The notes below the pieces were generated by a model that did no database searches, was not told where the DNA came from, and saw only the letters and a program-made list of their open reading frames with translations. DNA of 64,000 nucleotides from Takakia lepidozioides (lineage: Eukaryota > Streptophyta > Takakiopsida > Takakiales > Takakiaceae): contig CM060731.1 in NCBI GenBank assembly GCA_030704615.1, positions 13,702,001-13,766,000 of the forward strand, in the 5' to 3' direction. Below are positions 35,601-47,527 of the stretch, piece after piece. Within the stretch, counting starts at the first letter, position 1; every line of letters begins with the position of its first letter. A program made the translations under genes and the position numbers.

Positions 35601-38600
35601 TACAGACAAAGGAGAGTCTGAGCACAAGTCCAAACTGCCAGAAGATCCTGATCAACCTGAACCCATATCAGAAGTTCATCATCCAATTAAGCAGTCGATT
35701 GATACAGAAGAACTGGAGCCCATAATTGAAGTCACTGGTGTCCCGGCTCTTGAAGTCCCTGATGAGCTGGTTCTGGATATCGAAGGTCCTGCTAAATTGA
35801 AGCCCTTGCTGCCTACGGACTCTTTTGATTTTGAACAGGAAGTGATTCCAGAATATGAGAATCTGCGTTCTGCAGCAGGTCCACCAGCTGAGCAGGAGTC
35901 TGATGTATTTGGGCCTGACAAGGAAGTCAGGATGGCAGATGAGGGTATAACAGAGACTATTGAAACTAGGTAAAGTCTAGGCAATGGCATCCGTGTGCTA
36001 CATTAGTCACCTACAGAATAAGACGGGTCAGGTGCTGCTATCTGTGTCATTACCCTGCAATTGCTTTTATTACTTCCTTCATGAAATGTTAGGCTATGGT
36101 CAAGATTTGTCCACCCTTGCCAACATGAGCCTGACAGCAGTTGTAGATAGGTATTGCAACAGCATTTGCTTAGCTTATGCTCACTGAATGCTTGTATTGA
36201 GTCATCAATTGGTCTTCTATGTCTATAAGCCCAGGTCTATCCTGAAATTGGGAAGAGCTACTTCGAGGGTGATGCTGAACGATGAACAAAATTACTAATT
36301 TTCCAGTAGAAATGGGCTTTCAGATAAATCTCAAGAATGGCACAGCTAAGTGTCTTCCTGTAGTATGATCTTTAATCAACTGAACAATGTTGCAACAGAG
36401 TTGAAGCAGCAGATGCAGATCAGGTGATGGAGGAAGAGCAAATGGTGGATGGGAAGATGGGTGACATGATAGAGGAGGCTTTCAGCCCTCCTGTTGTCAC
36501 CACCCCCTCAAAGACTCCTAATATGGAAGAACTGCCCACTGCTGATGATATCTTGGCCACTTTGTTAGGTGCGTTTATCTCCTGGGCTTTTAGTGTTTCC
36601 TATTGGTGCATCAGATGTTGCATGAGATGTGTTGCTTATATTCTCTTGTTCTCTCTTATATGAAGGTTAAGTCTTACTACCAACGTCAGCCCCTGACAGA
36701 GGTAGGTTCTGTCCCTTTTGTTCCCGCTCAAACTGGGCGCGGGGTCAATGGCCACAAGGCTACGGCAAACAACGTCTTATGAGTACAATCTCTTGTTCTC
36801 TCTTCTGATGATAGTGCTCCCATTCTCATACAATTGATATGCACATAGACTTTTGTGGAGTTCCCTGGTCTCCCTGAATCAAGTTCTGCGTGAATGCAAC
36901 CTGCCCGTTCTTGCCTCTCTCAAGGAGCCCTCCTTTGAGATCCGTAAGTACCTTTGGGAAGACAGAATGTTTGACCTTACAGTGTGCAAGCGAGGTTGAG
37001 GTAGAGATATTTGGTACTTACTGGTTCTTCTCTGTAAGATTGCCTGTGGTGTATCTTCAGGGAATACTAACCCTGGAGGTATTGACTGGGTTTTGATTCA
37101 CCTACGGCATGAATTCAGCTCAAGTTGCCATTCTCCATACCTGAACACCAGCTTGGACGTACAAGGGCCCCTGCAGTTTGAGAGATGTAGAACATAACAG
37201 TGATGGTTGGTAATGGCAGGAGGGCCTGCTATAACATTTATGCCAACCCCAACTGAGGAGACACCTGCACAACAAAGAACAAAACGGGCACCCAAACCTG
37301 TGCCAAGGAAGAGGAAACCAGTTTTGGACATTGCTATGGTGTTGCATAGAGAGTGAGTCTCAACCCTTTTGAATTTGTTTCATGGTTTTTGGTGGCTGCA
37401 GAGAGTCTCTTGGAGTATGTCTACACCAGAACCTCCTTTGTGGCTCTATAGTGAATTCCCTTCTGATTCTCCTATCTGTTGTACCTGGATCCATGGTCAC
37501 AAATTGGCCTTAAAAGTGACCATGTGTAGTGGAAGGTCCTCCTAGTATGTTTCCTGGTCGTCGTGGTGCTACCAAGTAGTTCTGAAGACAAAATGGTGGC
37601 TCCAGGGTAATAAAAGAGCAGTTGGCCAACACAGATAACATCCGCCGCGTGCGCATAAAGCCACCACAGACCTGTCACGAGCTCTGGATGGTGCAGAAGT
37701 CTCAAGGTTACCAGATTTTCTGTGAGCCTTCAATCCCCGGTAAGTCCAGATCAGACCTTCTCCCCTGTGAATTGCCATCACTGCAATATATTTATAGACG
37801 CCTAAGAAATTTGCTTGCAGGCAAGCCTCACTATAAATTCTGCAAGAATGTGTCTAGTGCACTATGGTTTTGGTGCAAGTGTTCACAACTTGAGTCTCAT
37901 AGAATACTGTTTGCTTATCCTCCAGGCATATGCATTGAATTGCGGGAGCTGTATGGGCGAATGTTGGTTCATGGGGAGGCTCCCCTTCCCCCTGCTGAAG
38001 CTGTGCAGGAAACGACACCCAATAATGGAAGTTTTCTTCGAAGTCAGCAAATTGCTACCCTACAGGAGGAGCCTATAATGAAGGAACACCAAACAACAGA
38101 GCCTCAGTCGGAAGCTCGAGAGGCTGGAGATGAGGGAGCCCCCACGTCAAGTGTGATACCTGACGCAGGTTGGATTTGGTCCTCATCCTTTGCTGCACGA
38201 GCCATAGACAATGCATTGTGAGATCCCTCTGTGGTAGGTTATCTCACACACATACACACGCACAGAAATACCAGAAATCACCACTTAATCTCAAGTTCAA
38301 GTACAATAATGCCAATCATTGTACTATATTCCAGTTCAGAGGCACTGTGAGATTGGATGTCTTCGTGCATGCCAATTGACAATGGAGTTACCTGTTCACA
38401 AATGTAGTCACTTCTAGTAACACTGTTATAACTTATAACAGGTAGATGGGGACTGAGCAATGAAATTTTGGTTTGTCCATAAAGGGGGCAGATGAGTGCT
38501 GATCAAATAGACAGACCAAGAAAATCGATTTGTATGGTTCAAGTGATGCTAATGGGCATGCAGGTGCAATTCCTCTACAGCCTGAGGGTGAGATAGAAGT

Positions 38601-40545
38601 CCAACATTTGAAGAAAGTGCTGAACAAAGAGTCAACTACCGAGTTCGACAGGGAATTGCAAGCATGTGAGGAGCAGGAGGCTGGCGGGAGTGCTGAGGAG
38701 CTGGGCATCATATCAGAGAAAGGTGGGTGAAATTATCACAATGTATCTACCTGCTAATAGAAAAGATCCTTGTGCAGAATCCCAGTTGATCCTGCTGTGT
38801 TGCCAAGAAGCTTTTGCAGAGAAATCTTGCAAAGCAGAAAGTTTAAAGGTTTCTCTCTGTCACAGAAAGGTTAAGCACGAAGATGAAGCGGGGAGCCCCA
38901 GCGCTCTTAGTGGCTATTTCTCCACCATCAGCACCAATTAAACTAGACATATCAAAAGCAACAGAGGCAGAAGTTAAGAGAGGTGCAACAACAATTGCAG
39001 TTGAAGTGGCCTCAATGGGGGTACTGCCCTGGATGGATGAAAACGCACCTGAGTTACTGGTCCTTTCTCCAGGATCAGCGCCAATTGAGCAAGAGATACC
39101 AATAGAGGCAGAAACAGAAGTAGAGAGGGGTACGGCAACAATTGCAGATGTAGTGCCCTTGGTGGATGGAATGCCCCAGATGGGCAGAAATCCAACAGGA
39201 GGACCTGAGGTCCTGAGAGAAGTGGAGGGGGAGGATATGAAGGAGCCTGAAGTGGAGGAGAACATAGCTGTGGAAGCAGAGGCAGTGGGGGCAGTGGCGG
39301 TTGTGCCCGAAGAGGATGATGTAGTTGTGTTAGCTGAAGATAAGCAGCCAAAAAATCACGTAAGTTGCCCTCTGATCCAACACCAATATTTCTTAGTAAT
39401 GAGCTTTTGAAGTCAGGAGATGTAACTAAGGTATAGCTTTTTCTCTTGTTGTAATATCTGTATTGCAATTCTGTAAGAATTGGCTCTTCTAATTTCTTTG
39501 TGCTGTGATTGAACAGGCGCATGGTTTCCTAAGAGAGTCAGAGGATACAGGTTGTCACTTCCAGTGCGGTTTCCATTCAACTAGCTGTCTGTAGTCTACC
39601 TTACTCTCCTGTACTTGTCTCTTATTTAAGGCTTCTATTAGGCTTTTGTCCCATGCATGCAGTCAACCATAGGCAAATAATTAGATAAGATACTAGCCAG
39701 ATGGGAAAGTAATTATGCAGACTCTATTGGGCACTCAGCATGGCTCATTCTTTGTGAATGCCAGTGTTTCTTGCCCGAGATGATTATGACCTGCATGGGA
39801 AGGCAGAGGGGTATATGGGTGGCACTGCACATGAACCCAACGACTCCACATTACAAGCGCAATTCAATGGCTGGTCATGGCGCACCAGGTCCGTTACCCT
39901 GTTTTCCGTCAAAAAAAATTTGCTTGGCTTGGTGGCAAGAGGTGAGAGGAAGGGGCCCCAGGGTAGGTCTTGGAGAAGGCTGAAGGTTTATGTCGCAGGT
40001 GGTCCACTCATTTGGTTCGAGAAAAATCAGAGTGGGAAATCCGGCCTGTCGTTCAGAAGCGATTGATTATTATCCGTAAATTGTATTTTCCATGTTTCAA
40101 TCAGAGAGGCTATGTACATTTCCCAGATCCTTGCAGCTACTGAAAGAGGAATTGCATCGAATGCAGGGCTGTAGCGCAATACCTGCTGAAGATCTTCGAG
40201 ACCATGGAGCCGACAGATAGAGACGGTAGACCAAGCAAGTTCGGATTGGACCATTCACTGAGGGGGATGTCGAGAAAGGCAGCTGCACGCATGTTCTTTG
40301 AGACTCTGGTATTTGTCTCCTTGCCCTTGTGTCAAACTGCAATCGATGGCTCCCACTCGACCTATGCTGCACACTTTGTCAGATTATGTCAACCCTTAAA
40401 AGTGTAACTATGTTGGGCACAGGTGTTGAAGAAAAAGAATTACATTCATGTGGAGCAAGAGCAGCCATACCAAGAAATCTATCTAACTGCCACGCCCACG
40501 TTGAAGTCTTGTCTACATGGTGCCGGTGGAGCTAAGTATGCTTGA
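32681..40545 (+). CDS. RAD21: Cohesin subunit, alpha-kleisin RAD21/SCC1 (SYN-type)
   Basis: Ring-closing cohesin subunit linking SMC1 and SMC3. Exons threaded by GT-AG sites and phase: 32681-32804, 33324-33591, 34138-34232, 34482-34528, 35503-35969, 36399-36568, 37220-37352, 37606-37739, 37926-38168, 38564-38722, 38866-39359, 39517-39550, 39765-39888, 40167-40308, 40423-40545; about 918 residues, all phases agree. The start is the conserved MFYSQLILAKNGPLGTIW. N-terminal SMC3-binding domain: VSVDSILFPEAPIALRLSGH, LLGVVRIYAKKVNYLY. Exons 3-4 give HHVTTREQITLQDPMDEN and LDERF. The middle is acidic and disordered, with a possible separase-type ExxR (EYENLR, exon 5). The C-terminal winged helix for SMC1 reads SRKAAARMFFETLVLKKKNY then IHVEQEQPY. 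The start of exon 5 is the least certain (phase-0 acceptor at 35502, poor pyrimidine tract). No stops or frameshifts were seen in the threaded model. Mitotic rather than REC8 type is inferred. Confidence 0.9.
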
Positions 40546-42813
40546 GGAAGTTGAGCGATGGTGAAATGAAATGAGCAGCAACAAAGCTTGCCGTCAGCAG
40601 CACATGGAGATGGTGCCTGCTCATGTGGGATCAACAACATCCATTGTTCCAGTGATTCTTGGTTTCTTTATGGGGTTTTATTTCTCCACTTAGCTTCTTG
40701 TTAACTCTTGTACAAGTCACCTAGTTTGATTACTTTTTTTTCCTTTTTTTTAATATTTCTTTTTGTTAATATATCTAGCTCTAATTTTGTTTCTCCTCTT
40801 GGGGACATTTGTACAGTCACCCCACTTGGGTCTTTTTATAAAACTATGTAGCACTTTCTTCATTGTGTTGTGAACAGTAGACATTAAAGAAACTTTATCT
40901 TTATCTTCATGTCGGTCTTTTTATAAAGCTTTACGGATTTTGACATTGACTAGACTAGTTTGTGGTGTACAGGGCCAAATTGTGGTTACATTTGTCCTCT
41001 TTCTTTCTTTTGTCTCTGTGCACACAAGCAATTAAAACATTCTGTATATTAAGTGCATAGGAGATGGCATAAAGATTGCGTCCTGGTTACATAAAAGTGT
41101 GTCACCAACCAATTATAGGAAGGGGCTCGTTGGGTCAATTGTTACCTAATGTGCGCGGTGGTATATGTCTTGTGTCAAAGCCTTGATCTTTAGAGTTCAA
41201 ACTATTTTCTTCATGTTGGACCATAGAAAATGTGATCACATAAGACAACAATTCTACACTCATTTATGTAAGTTAGAGAGATCTGTAAGGAAAACCAATT
41301 CATCATTATACATTTATGAATATTAACTGTGTAATTCAATAACCTCTAGATATTCGAGACAAAGCAAACAAGGTGCACACTTAGGCCCGGCCATTTACAG
41401 AGATAAAACATAAATTTTATAATTTATATATTACATTTGACATATTCATGCTATGAGAGAATTGTTTGAGTGTCATATAAAATGGCAGTGCCATGACCAT
41501 GATGACATGCTATAAAAAAATTGGTGTGATCGATGAAAGTGTTCCAGATTAAATTAGATGACGATAGTTGTGTTTCATTCAAGCATAATATATGTGAAGC
41601 TTGAAGGTTTCAATCGGATATTATATCATAACGATATTGGTTTAGCGATCGAGTATTCAATGTTTGCACGACCAAAAAATATATCGCAACTGTGATATGA
41701 TAGGTATTGACAATTTATGTTGTGCCATTGTTTTAAGTCCAAGAGGGGTCTACTCTGGATACTTCCAAGGAAACACTCTAAGTTCATCCAGCTTTACCGA
41801 ATACAGTTTGAACACAAATCACATCGTCCGGTTTGCTTTAGCTCTCCGGTTTAAGTAGTATTAGAATGTAATCCAATCCATGGGCCACACGACATACACA
41901 CATTGGATAGCCAAATGTTGTTCCGGCAAAGCCATAGAAAGATGCAAGATCACCCAGTGCTATCCTAATCTCATCCTAAACTAGCTGTTAGAATAAGATA
42001 AGTCTCTATTTGTAACTAAGTAATTCCAACTCATCGTCATCACTTCATGCCCAACATCATCCTTGGTTCATCCATCTCTGTTCATCCACTAGTTGAACAG
42101 TTATGTATTGCTCTCTAGAAGATCAGCCCGCAAGATGGCGACCTCAGCCCGCAGATTCTTTAAATCTTTGTCTCGGGTTGCACACAACTTCTCCACGTCC
42201 TTGTCTTTGGCTACAAGCAACTTCTCAAAGTCTTTATTCCGTGCTTCGAGCAACTACTGCAGTGTCTCCTCCGAGATACAACAAGTTGCAGGGTAGCAAC
42301 TTGGTCCCCTAGGATTTGGATATCCGCAAGGAAGAGGCATATTGAGTGCCCGGGCCAAGAAGGAGAAGTAGAGGAGAATTAGGGAGAGCGAGGGTGATGG
42401 CGAGACCCCATCATCGTCGTCAGTCCTTTGATTTTTGGATGAGGACACGGTGGAGGCGGCGTTGGGGCGTTGGCGTGCAACGCGCGTGAGCTCGCGCAGC
42501 GAAGAGAGAGAAAGAGCTCAGGCGTACAGAGAAAGAAATGAGAGGGGGAGGTGGGGAGCGTGGAATAGCAATAGTGAAGGAGGGACGGAGACAAAAAGAA
42601 AAAGAAAACAAATCCAAAGAGGGTGCGGCAGGTTTGGCTGCTGGCTGACGGGATCGCACTAGGGAGAGTAGGAAGAGAGAGCGGGGGCAGGGGGATACGG
42701 ACAAACAACACAAAACATGGAAAAAAAAAAAAAAAAAAAAAACCCGAATGTTAGAAGGAAATACAGAAGATGTATAAACATTTTCTAGGTAAAAAAAATA
42801 TGTTAACTTTGTT
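40546..42813. other. Intergenic region, no gene recognised
   Basis: The first 300-400 bases probably hold the 3' UTR of the RAD21-like gene. The rest is AT-rich; 42420-42720 is purine-rich and gives only low-complexity ORFs on the minus strand. An A24 run lies at 42719-42742. Confidence 0.4.
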
Positions 42814-43500
42814 ATGAGTGTTGAAGATAGTGATGTCTTTACCCACATTCATGAATTGAAGTTACTCATTGAGCAATTGGCTTCAGTGAGGGTTACCTAT
42901 ACTGATGAAGGTAAGGTTAAGACTTTCCTTGGGAGTCTCCCCGATTCTTTTGATCTTATCAGGTTGGCTGATCAAGAAAGGACCGGGCCAGTGGGCCACA
43001 TAGCGAAAGTCAAGATGCAGACGGGTGGTTACACAGGACTTCCAAATCATTGCTTTTCCCATTGACGAATATTCTTACGCCGTCCTATTTGGAAGGCCAT
43101 GGTTGGTGTACTCTAGAGCACGCAGAGACTGGGGTAGTCATGACTCTAGAGAACGCCATAGGACTGACTTTTCAAGACATGTCAGCCAAGTTAATGCAAA
43201 AAAATATGCGTCGAAATAAATCTAAGAATTCCACAAACAGCTAGGGAACCAGGGAACCACGACATTGTGGGTCGATACAAGGGTCACTCCAATAAACCTC
43301 ATGGTGCAGACACCAGCACGGGTGAGAATTCTACTTCACAAATAAAACCAAATTATACTCAGGAGGTCAGATTAGGCCAGAAAAGATGGATCATATGTAA
43401 TTACTGCAAGCAAACGTATCACACCAAGAAGGAGTGTAGGAAGTACTTAAGGGATCTCAAATCGGGAAAGGTCAAAGTTGGTCAAAACCAAGTAGATTAA
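42814..43500 (+). pseudogene. Copia gag with zinc knuckle, interrupted
   Basis: The first part reads FTHIHELKLLIEQLASVRVT and KTFLGSLPDSFDLI, the UBN2-type copia gag pattern. At about 42965-43125 the reading becomes GPVGHIAKVKMQTGGYT and, in another frame, DEYSYAVLFGRPWL, which resembles gypsy protease rather than copia gag. Copia gag resumes as MTLENAIGLTFQDMSAKLMQ, and the zinc knuckle CNYCKQTYHTKKEC (CX2CX4HX4C) is at about 43398-43440. The gene is broken by stops and frame changes. Confidence 0.7.
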
Positions 43501-43554
43501 GTCCCAGAAACCCATAAATTATTTATGACGTTTGTATCCAGTGCATTAATTGTA

Positions 43555-44190
43555 GATAATTCGTGGTTCCTAGATTCGGGAGCCACAGACCATATGACCT
43601 CTCATACAAGGGCCACACATGCCAAATACGTCCATGGAACGCAGCTCATATAACGTGGGGCCTCGGCGCGTAAGGTTGTCAGACTGTCGCCCCCATGTCC
43701 GCGCATCCGAGTTCTCCAACTCAATGAGAATTGCGTTGTGCCAAACGTACGTTTCGGGAAGCGTGCACCAGATCAGGGATGTCCACGTGTCATATGTCAT
43801 TTTCATGTGTGTTGTGGGCCGTTGGATTACATATCATCTCAATCACTCCTAGTTTGCCACCTACTCGACGCATTGGGGGACGGGAGGCAGTGTGGCCGCA
43901 ACGCAGCCGCCGTCCAGCAACGTCGTGGGGTCTGCGTTCACCGAACCCTGTGTGGTCCGGCTATCACCGAGAGTGGTTTTTTACTTATACCTTACATCTA
44001 CCTGGAGACAGAGTGTTTCTTGGAGATAATACCTCACATGATATTAATGGTCGTGGTGATGTTGCGATCAGATTGTATAATGGCGAAGTAAAGATGATGG
44101 AAAAGATACTTCATGTTTCAGGTTTACATTGCAATCTAATTTCAGTTCGTAAGGATGCAGCTTCTGGTTGTCCCGTAACATTTAAGGAAT
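43555..44190 (+). pseudogene. Copia aspartic protease, with an internal insertion
   Basis: NSWFLDSGATDHMTSHTRA is the copia protease active site (DSGA). The downstream part VFLGDNTSHDINGRGDVAIR and LHVSGLHCNLISV resumes only at about 44010. About 330 bases between (roughly 43630-43960) have no place in the domain and are GC-rich, with CCACGTGTCATATGTCATT and GGGCCGTTGG, so an unidentified small insertion is likely. Confidence 0.75.
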
Positions 44191-44334
44191 AAGTCAGTGT
44201 CTTTGGAAGGCCATGGTGGGCACTATACCATTCATCTTGATTCTCTTAATCATGGTTTATATAAGCTAGGCACCACTGATATGTATGTACCTAATTATTA
44301 TTGTTGCCCTTAACCTCAAAATCACTTGCATTGA

Positions 44335-44975
44335 GTACCATGATCAATTCTAAGAAAAAGTCTTCTGTCATATGGCATCAACGATGTGGTTATGCCAATG
44401 TAACAAAATTAAGGCTCATGCAAACTAATCAAGTTGTCCATGGTTTGAATGTGAATGCCTTGAGAGAGTTATCCTTTTGTCCGGGTTGTCTTTTATGGCA
44501 AACAAAAGCGACAAACATTTCCTAAGGAGGACAAGAAAACCACTGCCCTTTTATCTTTAGTGTTCTTATTACCAAGAAATCCCAAGCTTTTAAAAATTTC
44601 CAGGATTATAAAGCCTTAGCTGAAAATCAAACTAACATGAAGATAAAGGTTCATTGTACCGATAATGGCGGGGAATATATATATCTGGACATTTCAAAGA
44701 ATTTTGTGCTCACAATGGTATAATACATTGGTTCTTATACACTGCAACAGAATGGTGTGGCTGAGCGAAAAAACCGAACCTTGGTTAAGAATCTGCTCGT
44801 TGTATGTTGCACCCTGCCAATCTTTCAATTCTGTTTTGGGCTGAAGCCCTTACTACAGCAAATTATGTCCAAAACAAATTATTGAATAAGGGTAATGTCC
44901 ATAAAACTCCAATAGAGCTCTGGTTTGGTATTAAGCCTTTGATAGAGTTGCCTCTTGCCAATATGGATGATCAGA
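44335..44975 (+). pseudogene. Copia GAG-pre-integrase and integrase remains
   Basis: VIWHQRCGYANVTKLRLMQ and LSFCPGCLLWQT give the HHCC-like zinc region (W-H-x-R-x-G-H pattern, CPGC). Further on, HCTDNGGEYI matches the second acidic motif of the DDE core (TDNGGE) and QQNGVAERKNRTLVKN the third region (NGVAERKNRTL). The core is scattered over frames with many stops. Confidence 0.75.
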
Positions 44976-45004
44976 CCAAGTGATGGCTTCATGATAGGAC
45001 AAAG

Positions 45005-45470
45005 GCTTAATATGTCAAAGCAGGGACAGTATGATGATAATGGGCATATTTAGGATTAGGTTTGAGTTTCCTACCATAATGTCAAGTAGCGGGAGGAGTA
45101 ACTTTATTAAAGGGAAAGCCCAAGAGGGCTGGGACTGGTAATTCCGCCAGTGTATCACCCAAAACGGGTTGACGTGAAGAGGGTACCTCAGTAATTGATG
45201 GATCATCATCATGTGGAGATGAAAATAAAGGATTATTAGATATAGAATGTTGGGAGGGTGTATTGACCAGGGGTGGAGGTACGACTGGTGGAGCAGAGGG
45301 GCAACAGCAGGTTGGGGTACCAGAGGGGCGATAGCAGGTGTTGTATTATGTATGGACCCCACCACAAAGTTGTCAGATTCTTTATGAGGTGTAATGATGG
45401 CTGTGGCATCTCTTGAAGAAGGTTGTTGTAATTCTTCGTGAAAGATGACACGGACGTGGCTTACTGTCCC
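45005..45470 (-). pseudogene. Copia IN-RT hinge segment in inverted orientation
   Basis: Only the minus strand shows an extended open frame here, reading SHVRVIFHEELQQPSSRDAT (the 'V.F.E' hinge after copia integrase) and a Pro-rich linker, ending with GRKLKPNPKYAHYHHTVPAL. On the plus strand the flanking integrase and RT are in their normal orientation. The segment sits where the hinge should be but is flipped. Breakpoints are approximate. Confidence 0.5.
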
Positions 45471-46361
45471 ACTTCTGTCTTTTTCCTGTGGGATCATGGG
45501 AAGAAGTAGAACAACCAAAAATTCGAAAATGGTCATCAAGAGTGATACTTGGGACTTAGTTGCTTTGTCAATTGGACATAAACATATGCAATGTAAATGG
45601 CTCTTCAAAATTAAGCTTAAAGCTAATGGCACTGTTGAACGCCATAAAGCGCGTCTTGTTGCACTATTCAGACGTAGTTGGGTTGATTATCAAAGATACT
45701 TTCTCTCTTGTTGTTAAAATAATTTTCATTCGTACTTTGTTAGTATTGGCTGCCATCCGTAATTGGGCTGTCCATCAAATGGATGTCAAGACAACTTTCT
45801 ACATGGCACATTAAAAGAGGAAATTTACATGATTCAGCCCGAGGGTTTTGTTCAACCTGGCCATGAAACAAAAGTTTGTCGCTTGCACCAGAGTTTGTAT
45901 GGACTTAAACAGGTCCTCGAGTGTGGTGTGAACGAATAGACACAGATCTTCATGGTGTTGGTTGTGTATGTCAAGCATTTTCAAAGTCTTATTATAATCC
46001 TTGCTTTATATGTGGATGATGCCCTTTTATTTTGGAATAATTCAGCTTTAGTGTTGGATACAAAGAATAAACTTCACTCTACCTACGAAATGACTAATAA
46101 TGGCTCAGTTCATTATATTTTGGGTATTCAAATTCATCGTGATTCTAATACCCACAGCATCACTTTAACTCAGCAAAATTATGTTGAATCTACTCTTCAC
46201 CGTTTTCATATGGAAGATAGCAAACCTCTTGGGAAGAGCTTTGGAGGTAAATGCTAAACTTACATGGGCGCAATGTCCTACCACACTTGAAGATCGTCAA
46301 GCGATGCTAACTATTCCCTATCAATAAGCAGTGGGTTGTCTCGCCTATGCTATGGTGTGCA
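45470..46361 (+). pseudogene. Copia reverse transcriptase
   Basis: KSDTWDLVALSIGHKHMQCK with WLFKIKLKANGTVERHKARL is the start of the RVT_2 domain. [16 protein letters not shown] holds the first catalytic D. LALYVDDALLF holds the YVDD box (about 46005-46030). VHYILGIQIHRD and the end AVGCLAYAMVCT follow. Frameshifts separate the blocks. The reading is cut at 46364 by the CACTA element and continues at 52244. Confidence 0.85.
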
Positions 46362-46845
46362 CGTCACTACAACAGATTGCGGCTTTTATGACTCCCATGG
46401 GTGCACAGTCATGACAGATTTGTGGCAGAAATGACATTTGCAGTTGTAAAAATGCAGGTCTGGGGAAGGCGTATATGCGACTGCATTGCTCCGGACTCTA
46501 CACAACATAGGTCAAACATGTTTGACCACGAATATTGGCATGGTAGATATGACTACCGGTCACGGTCATGGCTACACTGGAATGGTGTGTGCATATTGCT
46601 AGACAGACATATGACTTCATGACTCTCACTCTAATGCATTTTCCCAGATCATCACATGGATGAATCACTACATGATTGCACGTGTCGACACATGCTTTTC
46701 TGGTTATATATATAATATATGAGTATTTATATTTTGAAAAAACGGAGACTCTGACCACTAGAATGAATTTTATTTTATTTTATTTTATTTAAAAAAAATC
46801 AAAGTGCAAAAATATTTTTAAAAAAACACATCAGCCGGTAAGTGC

Positions 46846-47035
46846 ACAGTGTGTCGCCCTGGTGGTTTAGGGTTCAAACCCGCTGCCCTTATCCCGTGTG
46901 TGGGATTGTTCGTGACGGTATGTCTGGGCGTTGATCGTCCTGTAGGTCTTATGGCCCATAAATGAAGGCGGGCGAATTTCTCCCCCTCCTCAAGGGCATG
47001 TGGTTTCCTTTAAGAAAAGAAAAAAAAAATCAAAA
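46846..47035 (+). mobile_element. Possible tRNA-derived SINE inside the CACTA element
   Basis: CGCCCTGGTGGTTTAGGGTT and TTTAGGGTTCAAACCC form pol III A/B-box-like text (B box GGTTCAAACCC), followed about 130 bases later by an A-rich tail (AAAAGAAAAAAAAAATC, about 47013-47029). No exact target duplication was found. Confidence 0.35.
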
Positions 47036-47338
47036 AAGGCTTTTAGGATTACAAAAATGTTAAAAAACTTAAAAAGTTGCCCATCACGGTAGCGTGAACA
47101 GACTTAGAGTGAGCGGGAGAGAGAGAGAGAGGGGGCTGGGACTTAGAGCGAGCGGGAGGGAGGGAAAACATGTATGGGACGCCCGCAGTTGGAGCAACCT
47201 TCGCATCTGAAGCAAGCAACCCTAGAAACGCTAGGGTATGTGTGCGAGGAGGTTTCGGCTGGGAGCTCGCCGTTCTTGGGAGAGTCAGCTTCGCCGTGTT
47301 TCAATCTCTACCCGCTCGGCCCTGATTTTATAGCAAGG

Positions 47339-47440
47339 AGCAGAGCTGGCATGAGTTTCTTAAAGATCCTTCACGATGGTGGGACACTCGCAATCGCAAT
47401 GTGTGGCAAGAACCTTGTAAACATCAGGAAGAATACAAAA
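47339..47440 (+). pseudogene. PDF-motif first half, copy 1
   Basis: One frame reads EQSWHEFLKDPSRWWDTRNR and NVWQEPCKHQEEYK. The pattern W..F..DPS.WWD.R is the first half of the PDF motif of plant OSB single-stranded DNA-binding proteins. Only the motif is present, without an OB fold or organellar presequence. Confidence 0.55.
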
Positions 47441-47527
47441 TCATGGTACTAACAGGAGCCAACAACCCACATTTGCAGGATGGACAAACTTCTACACATC
47501 GTACATTAAGAAAAAAGGAGAGTCAGC

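Noticed and set aside
41110-41215. SINE-like text with GGGGCTCGTTGGGTCAATTG and GAGTTCAAAC
   Set aside because: B box too weak, no A-rich tail or target duplication.
42379-42848. Minus-strand ORFs rich in Ser/Phe/Pro
   Set aside because: Low-complexity complement of a purine-rich stretch; no homology recognised.
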